Assembly: GCA_030019365.1 (NCBI GenBank) | Contig: JASEFA010000004.1 | Location: 99,262-163,261 of the forward strand | Direction of reading: 5' to 3' | DNA: 64,000 bases | Source: Bacillota bacterium | Lineage (GTDB): Bacteria; Bacillota; Sulfobacillia; JACIYH01 | Shown here: piece by piece, positions 59,347-64,000 of the stretch | Numbering within the stretch: the stretch's first letter is position 1 | How the letters are laid out: each line of letters begins with the position of its first letter | Notes under the pieces: generated by a model | What the model saw: only the letters and a program-made list of their open reading frames with translations | What the model was told of the DNA's origin: nothing | The model's database searches: none | Position numbers and translations under genes: made by a program

Positions 59347-60630
59347 TCAGATGCGGAAGCCGGTCAGCCGTATGCGCGAGAGGAGGATGGCCAGCAGGGC
59401 CGCCGCCAGCACGATGGCGGCGATACCACTGGCGCCACACAGGAGCGCAGCCCCCAGGCGGAGGCTCACCAGGCCGGGCCACGGGTTCCCTCCTGCGGCT
59501 GTGGTGAGCGCGGCCATGACGGGCGTCACCAGCCGGGAGGTGAGCATGCCCAGAGGTCCCAGCAGCACCGCGGTGAAGAGAGCGGAGTAGCCCGCGTGCA
59601 GCACCCGGGCGGCAACGAACGGGGTCATGCGCACGTCGGATCCCGCCATCACGCTGACCACCTGGGCATGCACCGACAGGCCGCTCCAGGCGATGATGGC
59701 CGAGGCCACGATGGCCCGCTGGGCGAGGGGGGCGGGGGCGCTGCTGGTGGCCATCGCCCCCAGGTCGATTTCGAACAGGCCCCGCAGGAGGCCATCGGCC
59801 AGGCTGGGGTCCAGGTGCACTACCGTTAGGAGCACCCGCAACGGGGCGGCTATGATCGCGACCGCCCCCAGGGCGTGCAGGACCTGGATCAGTACCGAGA
59901 ACAGCATGATGAAACCGCATATCATCAGCAGGGTCTTGACCGATTCGTTCACCGCGTCGCTCAGGATACGACCGAAGGGGCGACCGTCCTCCCGGCGGGC
60001 ACGGATGAGGGCGCGGGCCGCCCGCACCAGCAGATTACGATGGCGGGTTCCCGTGTTGCCGGCGGCGAGGGGGCCTCCCGCCACGTGGTTCATCCCCAGG
60101 GCCGGGCTGGAGGGGGCGGACCGGCGGTAGAAGCGGAAGGTGAGGCCCACGCAAAAGGCGCCCAGGTAGTGGGCCAGGGCGAGCACCGCACCCAGCCCGG
60201 GGAGGTGAAACATTCCCACAGCGACTGCCCCGAACATGAACAGGGGGTCGGCAGTGTTGGTGAATGCCAGCAGGCGTTCCGCCTCCGCCTGGTTGCACAG
60301 ACCCTGCTTGCGGAACTTGGCCGTTATCACGGCGTCCATGGGATATCCTGCCGCCAGACCCATGGACATGACAAATGCCCCCGCCCCGGGGACGTTGAAC
60401 AGGGGGCGCATGAGGGGCTCAAAGATGACGCCCAGGAAGTGCACCACCCCCAGGGCCAGCATGACTTCCGACAGCACAAAAAAGGGCAGGAGCGAGGGGA
60501 AGACGATTTCCCAGAAGATCTTCATGCCCGCCAGGGCAGCCTGGAAGGCTTCTTCCGAATAGACGATGAGCGCTGCCACCAGAAGCAGCGCCACCATTCC
60601 CGACATGACGTGCACCCAGTTGCGGGGCAA
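59347..60630 (-). CDS. ylbJ: YlbJ sporulation integral membrane protein
   Basis: 427-residue membrane protein with about eight to ten hydrophobic segments in two nucleoside-transporter-gate-like halves. WEIVFPSLLPFFVLSEVML, MGLAAGYPMDAVITAKF and LLRGLFEIDLGAMATS mark it as YlbJ, needed for spore cortex formation in Bacillus. TTG 60630 with GAGAGGTG upstream. A loop (about 165-205) is longer than usual. Stands alone on the minus strand. Confidence 0.93.
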   Translation of the reverse strand: MPRNWVHVMSGMVALLLVAALIVYSEEAFQAALAGMKIFWEIVFPSLLPFFVLSEVMLALGVVHFLGVIFEPLMRPLFNVPGAGAFVMSMGLAAGYPMDAVITAKFRKQGLCNQAEAERLLAFTNTADPLFMFGAVAVGMFHLPGLGAVLALAHYLGAFCVGLTFRFYRRSAPSSPALGMNHVAGGPLAAGNTGTRHRNLLVRAARALIRARREDGRPFGRILSDAVNESVKTLLMICGFIMLFSVLIQVLHALGAVAIIAAPLRVLLTVVHLDPSLADGLLRGLFEIDLGAMATSSAPAPLAQRAIVASAIIAWSGLSVHAQVVSVMAGSDVRMTPFVAARVLHAGYSALFTAVLLGPLGMLTSRLVTPVMAALTTAAGGNPWPGLVSLRLGAALLCGASGIAAIVLAAALLAILLSRIRLTGFRI

Positions 60631-60850
60631 CGATCAGCACCTCTCCCGTCCCCTCGCCTGCAGCAGAGGGGAGGCTACCATTTGGTGCCCCGCTTCATGC
60701 TATGAGCCCTTTCGGTGAGCTATACGCTGGCGCGAAGGCGCGGGACCGCAGTGCAGGACGCCTGGACCAGGCCCAGTTCAACGCGCAGCTGGTGGAGTTT
60801 TCCTCTTCGGCGGCAGACCTGTTGAGGAATTGCGCCGCAGCGGCGGCATT

Positions 60851-61498
60851 TCACCGTCCCCGCTTGAGGACGGCCAGAGCGCAGATGATGAGACCGGGCA
60901 GGGCGAATCCCTTGCGGTTGAGCCAGTCGGTGGCAGTCCTCCGGCCCAGCGTCGTCCCGGCGGCCAGCAGGAGCGGGCAGGCGAGGGCGACCGTGGGGAT
61001 GACCTCCATGGGGAAGCCCAGCATCCCGGTGCCGAAGCCGGCGGCGAAGGCGTCCAGCCCGAGGACCAGCCCCAGGAGGGCTGATTCGCCGGGGTCCAGG
61101 TGTCCGGACCTGTTCAGGTCGGCCCGGGTGGGGTCGTGGAGGACCTGGACCAGGATGCCCAGGGGGCGCAGCCGGAAGATGGCCACGGGCCGGCCGGGTG
61201 ATTCCCGGGCGAGGATTCCGAGGTACTGCCGCCATCCCCGGTGTATCTGCCAGAGGCCCACGCCAAGGAGTGCCATCCTGCCCAGGGCCGCTCCCAGGGC
61301 AAGGGTCCCGGGTCCGAGCAGGGACGTGCCCGCGAGCATGGAGATGGTCATCAGGCCCCCGGTGGAGGTGGCCAGCACCAGGTAAGCGGACAGGGGAAAT
61401 CTTATCCGGCGCATTCCGTAAGCGATTCCCGTTCCCAGGCTGTCCAGGCTGAGGGCTATGGCGAGCAGGATGGCTGGTATGGAAATCGTGAGGAGCAC
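60851..61498 (-). CDS. ytaF: YtaF-type sporulation membrane protein (MntP-like fold)
   Basis: 215-residue membrane protein with six hydrophobic segments in two halves. LAIALSLDSLGTGIAYGMRRIRFP (by parts LAIALSLDSLGTGIAYGMRR) and GLVLGLDAFAAGFGTGMLGFP repeat the LDSL/LDAF aspartate motif of the MntP/YtaF manganese-exporter fold. The central loop contains DLNRSGHLDPGESALLG, an EF-hand-like stretch. YtaF is a conserved sporulation protein; transport role unproven. GTG 61498. Confidence 0.88.
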   Translation of the reverse strand: MLLTISIPAILLAIALSLDSLGTGIAYGMRRIRFPLSAYLVLATSTGGLMTISMLAGTSLLGPGTLALGAALGRMALLGVGLWQIHRGWRQYLGILARESPGRPVAIFRLRPLGILVQVLHDPTRADLNRSGHLDPGESALLGLVLGLDAFAAGFGTGMLGFPMEVIPTVALACPLLLAAGTTLGRRTATDWLNRKGFALPGLIICALAVLKRGR

Positions 61499-61672
61499 CC
61501 CGAAGCCAGTCTATGGCGGCCGCCGCCGGGGGTGTGCCGGCCCGCGCCGCTGCGGGGGTGGGCGGCCCGGGCCGCGGAACACGCGGGGCCGGGAAGGCGG
61601 GCCGGCTTGAAGGCTTGCTGGGGCCGGTCGCCCCGATGGGGCGCACCTCGGCCAGGGCAGCTCGCGCGGTTT

Positions 61673-61936
61673 CTACGCGTGTGGGAGCGGGAAGGTGAGG
61701 GCGCGCATACAGTGGCGACACACCTTCCGCCCCCGGAAGGCGATCAGGGCCTGCGTGCCGCGGCAGAATACGCAGCCGGGCTCGTGCTTGCGGAGGGAGA
61801 GCGTACCGCCGTCCACATGGAACTCGAGGAGGTCGCCGGCGGCGATATCCATGGTGCGGAGGAGCTCCCGCGGGAGCACCAGTCTCCCCAGGTGGTCCAG
61901 CCGGCGTACGATAGCACCAGTCGAACTGATGGTCAT
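61673..61936 (-). CDS. AbrB/SpoVT-type regulator with cysteine pairs
   Basis: 87 residues. The N-terminal swapped-hairpin DNA-binding domain is AbrB-like: IVRRLDHLGRLVLPRELLRTMDI, shown by GRLVLPRELLRTMDIAAGD, and LLEFHVDGGTLSLRKHEPG. The C-terminal half has CVFC and CRHC, two pairs 20 residues apart that could form a zinc or redox site, unlike the AbrB C-terminus of Bacillus. A transition-state regulator role is likely. ATG 61936. Confidence 0.9.
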   Translation of the reverse strand: MTISSTGAIVRRLDHLGRLVLPRELLRTMDIAAGDLLEFHVDGGTLSLRKHEPGCVFCRGTQALIAFRGRKVCRHCMRALTFPLPHA

Positions 61937-61978
61937 CACCCTTTCCGGTGATCTCCGCTTTGGAGGCGGTCTTGGGAA

Positions 61979-62007
61979 ATCATACCTCTTTCGACACCGT
62001 CCGTCAA
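61979..62007 (-). promoter_or_regulatory. Sigma-A type promoter of the AbrB-like gene
   Basis: Minus strand: TTGACG (62007-62002), 17-nt spacer, TATGAT (61984-61979), about 43 nt before the start codon. Confidence 0.8.
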
Positions 62008-62186
62008 GATCCTGCCAATGACTTACTGGCGTGCAAGTAGATGGTACGACGGACGAGTGGTAAGACGGTACGGCACGGGCGTCCGACAGGGCTGGCGGAG
62101 CAGGAAAAGGAGGGGAGGCTGCAGAAGTAAGCCCACCCACAGAGAGATTCCCAAGCTGGAGCCATGAACGGGACCCACCGTGTGGT

Positions 62187-62300
62187 CACCCGGGGTTTCC
62201 GGGAGCAAAGGTGAAACCGGCCAGCGACGGCCGGTTTCGTGCTTCTCGAGGGGAACGCGAGAGCTGCGCCAGGAAGAGAAGAGCGTGCGGAGGTGGCACC
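62187..62300 (+). other. Hairpin-rich leader before the small membrane protein
   Basis: The 364-nt gap 61937-62300 has no gene. Its 3' part holds hairpin CCCGG/CCGGG (about 62188-62202), then a perfect 10-bp stem GAAACCGGCC (62213-62222) / GGCCGGTTTC (62229-62238), and a CTCG/CGAG pair (about 62246-62260). No known riboswitch could be assigned. Confidence 0.5.
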
Positions 62301-62489
62301 ATGGACGCCGGTTCTCTCATGGTGGTGGTTCTCGGCGTGGGGGCGGGCCTGGCCATGGCGGTGCTGGCCGTGGCGACGGTGTGGTTCGTACGAGGCTGGC
62401 GATTTCGCGTTTTGCGCTACCGGTGGCGGCGATTCATGCGCAGGAACCGTCCCGGCACCGCCCTCCGCTCGCGCTGGGAGCGCGCCTAG
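62301..62489 (+). CDS. Small single-pass membrane protein
   Basis: 62 residues: a hydrophobic segment (about 5-31, MVVVLGVGAGLAMAVLAVAT) and a very basic tail (RYRWRRFMRRNRPG), so probably inserted with the C-terminus inside. ATG 62301 with GGAGGTGG upstream. No family recognised. Confidence 0.65.
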   Translation: MDAGSLMVVVLGVGAGLAMAVLAVATVWFVRGWRFRVLRYRWRRFMRRNRPGTALRSRWERA

Positions 62490-62648
62490 AGGCTAGCCCG
62501 GGAGAAGACGGGCGGCAGGAACCGGGTGGGCGGCGGTATTTGTGTTATTATCAGGTCGGTACGAAAGGGCTCCTTGCGGTATGAGCAGCATCGACACCAG
62601 GGGGCTGGTGCGGTTATCTACGATGAATACGAGAGGACTCTTTATGTC

Positions 62649-63296
62649 ATGAAGGTTCTGCTGGCTGCGACCGCCGATGTGTATAGAGAAGCCCTGTGTG
62701 CCTCACTGGGTGAGGCCGGCGCCGAGGTCGGGGTGTGTGACCTGGCCCTGGCGGCGGTGGAGGAGCTGGCCGGGAGCCTCCGTCCAGATGTGGCGGTCCT
62801 TAGCCTGCCGGCCCCCGAACCGGCCCATGTCGATCTCGTGCGGAGTGCCTGCGGGGCAGCGGGTGGCTGCCCCGTCCTCGTCCTGGGGGCGCTTGCCCCC
62901 AGGACGGACATCGCCGGGATGCTGGCCTGCGGCGCCGCCGGATACATACTCACCTCGGCCACGGTGGACGAGGTGGTAAGGGCCGTCGCCGCCCTGGCGC
63001 TGGCGGGTCCCTCTCCCGATCACATCCGGGAAGCCACGGCCCGCTTCCGGCCCGCGGCGCTGCCGGGCGCATTCCCCGACCTGACCGAGAGGCAGACCGT
63101 CATCCTGGAGATGGTCAGCCGGGGCCTGGGGTACCGGCAGATAGGCAAGAGGATGATGGTCAGTCACTGGGTGGTCAAGGCCGAGATAGGGAAGGTGCTG
63201 AAGCTGGTGGGAGCCCGCAACCGGGCCGAACTGGTGGCTCTGGCCCACAGGGCGGGCCTCCTATCCCGGAGCGGGTCCGCGACTGGCGCCGAATGA
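62649..63296 (+). CDS. NarL/LuxR-type regulator with degenerate receiver
   Basis: 215 residues. A receiver-like N-terminal domain (1-118) lacks the phospho-acceptor: position 52 is Ser in DVAVLSLPAPE, and the switch lysine is replaced (YILTSATVDE). The C-terminal LuxR helix-turn-helix (about 145-208) is intact: LTERQTVILEMVSRGLGYRQIG and VVKAEIGKVLKLVGARNRAEL. It is probably controlled by something other than phosphorylation, for example ligand or protein binding. ATG 62649 with a weak GAGAGG site. Confidence 0.86.
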   Translation: MKVLLAATADVYREALCASLGEAGAEVGVCDLALAAVEELAGSLRPDVAVLSLPAPEPAHVDLVRSACGAAGGCPVLVLGALAPRTDIAGMLACGAAGYILTSATVDEVVRAVAALALAGPSPDHIREATARFRPAALPGAFPDLTERQTVILEMVSRGLGYRQIGKRMMVSHWVVKAEIGKVLKLVGARNRAELVALAHRAGLLSRSGSATGAE

Positions 63297-63719
63297 GGGG
63301 ATACATAGAAGGGTATTAGTTCGGTTATTCCTTGAGCCACGACAGCTCTTTTGTGGTGCTGGTGCCGTGCAGGAATTCCGCGTTTGACGTTGAACGACGT
63401 TATATTGATATAGCATCTCACATTCGGGCAATGGCAACTGTGGTGGAGGAAGAGGAACGAGGGTGCCATTGCGGACGAAGGCGTTTGAGGTGGGCGGGAG
63501 TCTCAGAGAAGTTCGGAGTTCAATCTCCTCGCCGCGGAGCGATTAGAGCAGACCCGGTGTGGCGGGGAGCAGCCGGGCGCGGGGTCAGAACGTACAAGAC
63601 ACCTACCCTGGCGAGGCACGTCGGGGGATGGGTGTCTCCCGGGAGCTGGCACTGCTTGGCGCGGTTGGGTGGTGATTGGCCCAATACTGGGTGAGATAGA
63701 CATGGAGGAGGACGACCTG
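63297..63719 (+). other. Intergenic region, no gene
   Basis: 423 nt without a convincing coding frame. A possible promoter is TTGACG (63384-63389) with GATATA 17 nt on (63407-63412), which would give a leader of about 300 nt to the dehydratase gene. GGAGGAGG at about 63704-63711 is its ribosome site. Confidence 0.45.
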
Positions 63720-64000
63720 ATGGCGGGTCAGACGCTGGTCGAAAAGGTGCTCAGCCGCAAGACGGGAAGGCCTGTTCGTGCGGGAAACGTGGTAGTCGCG
63801 CCCGTCGACTGCTGCCTGGTTCACGACGGCACGGGAGTGCTTACCTTCCGTGAACTGCGGGAAATCATGGGAGAGCCGAGGGTTCGTGTTCGCACCCTGG
63901 TTTTCCTCGATCATGCTTTCCCGGGCCCCAGGCACGAACTCGCGACCGATCATGTTGAACTGCGCAGGTTTGCACGCCAGGCGGGGGTGGAGATCCGCGA
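63720..64000 (+). CDS. Aconitase-family dehydratase large subunit (3-isopropylmalate dehydratase-like, 3' partial)
   Basis: First 93 residues of a LeuC/HacA-type [4Fe-4S] hydro-lyase, cut by the right edge. MAGQTLVEKVLSRKTGRPV, VVAPVDCCLVHDGTGVLTF and LVFLDHAFPGPRHELATDH match the N-terminus of isopropylmalate and homoaconitate dehydratases. The cluster cysteines lie beyond the window. ATG 63720 with GGAGGAGG eight bases upstream. Leucine or related 2-oxoacid chain-elongation pathway is likely; which substrate cannot be told. Confidence 0.8.
   Translation, partial: MAGQTLVEKVLSRKTGRPVRAGNVVVAPVDCCLVHDGTGVLTFRELREIMGEPRVRVRTLVFLDHAFPGPRHELATDHVELRRFARQAGVEIR

Noticed and set aside
62187-62260. 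Cyclic-di-GMP riboswitch before the small membrane protein
   Set aside because: A GCAAAG string recalls the class I aptamer, but the conserved receptor loop and second stem are missing.
63460-63474. T-box-like string AGGGTGCCATTGCGG before the dehydratase gene
   Set aside because: Only partly matches, lacks a following terminator hairpin with T-tract, and lies 245 nt before the start; treated as chance.
1-64000. CRISPR arrays, insertion sequences, rRNA genes or prophage
   Set aside because: No regularly spaced repeats, transposase motifs, rRNA segments or phage structural genes were recognised on either strand.

Overview
This 64 kb window comes from a high-GC, endospore-forming member of the Bacillota. 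Several genes are characteristic of spore formers: an alpha/beta-type small acid-soluble spore protein, YtrH with a probable YtrI, a YtxC-like protein, YlbJ, YtaF, a three-repeat SPOCS protein and two GerMN lipoproteins. A T-box leader in front of thrS, sigma-A promoters with 17-18 nt spacers and frequent GTG/TTG starts fit the same group. The GC-rich clostridial-grade lineages (Symbiobacteriia, Thermaerobacter-like, Limnochordia-like) are the likely home, but no rRNA is present to settle it.

Positions 1-15805 form one co-directional block and are the main point of interest. A DsrK/HdrD-like iron-sulfur protein (cut by the left edge) is followed by a CoA-disulfide-reductase/rhodanese fusion, a short DsrC-like protein ending in the redox cysteine pair, and a single chain holding two DsrA/DsrB-like halves. 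Each half has a complete siroheme-[4Fe-4S] cysteine motif. A DsrN/CbiA-type amidase and a regulator with three XRE helix-turn-helix domains come next. Then follow hemA, sirC, hemC, a cobA-hemD fusion, hemB and hemL, which cover glutamyl-tRNA to sirohydrochlorin. The block reads as a compact sulfur-reduction unit that carries its own prosthetic-group supply. OsmC-like and RidA genes close it.

15862-20906 (minus strand) holds a GCS2-type ligase, a phosphatidylserine-decarboxylase-like enzyme, DedA and a PIG-L deacetylase in an overlapping run, then a cationic amino-acid permease. 21008-29806 is mixed: a methyltransferase scrap, an unknown gene coupled to a Clp1/Grc3-like polynucleotide kinase, NifU-C, EamA, PxpBC, a PPC-domain protein, a SagB-type oxidoreductase, an MFS transporter and an M23 lipoprotein.

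30065-37641 contains the SPOCS protein, then broken coaX and folP genes next to an intact DUF2520-panB-panC set of visibly lower GC, a P1 peptidase, a CAP-domain protein and the SASP. 37745-43204 has an Nramp-like transporter coupled to a separate MgtE-N/CBS protein, a GerMN lipoprotein and a two-component system. Five certain tRNA genes (Val-TAC, Asp-GTC, Phe-GAA, Gly-GCC, Cys-GCA) and a sixth (Val-GAC) lie at 43400-44898.

45064-54927 carries ytxC, comEC, ytrHI, a ModE-like regulator with a tungstate ABC transporter (tupABC), a GntR regulator and a second GerMN lipoprotein. 55031-64000 has promoter-T-box-thrS-corA, a hendecad-repeat coiled-coil protein, ylbJ, ytaF, an AbrB-type regulator, a small membrane protein, a NarL-like protein with a degenerate receiver, and the start of an aconitase-family dehydratase cut by the right edge.
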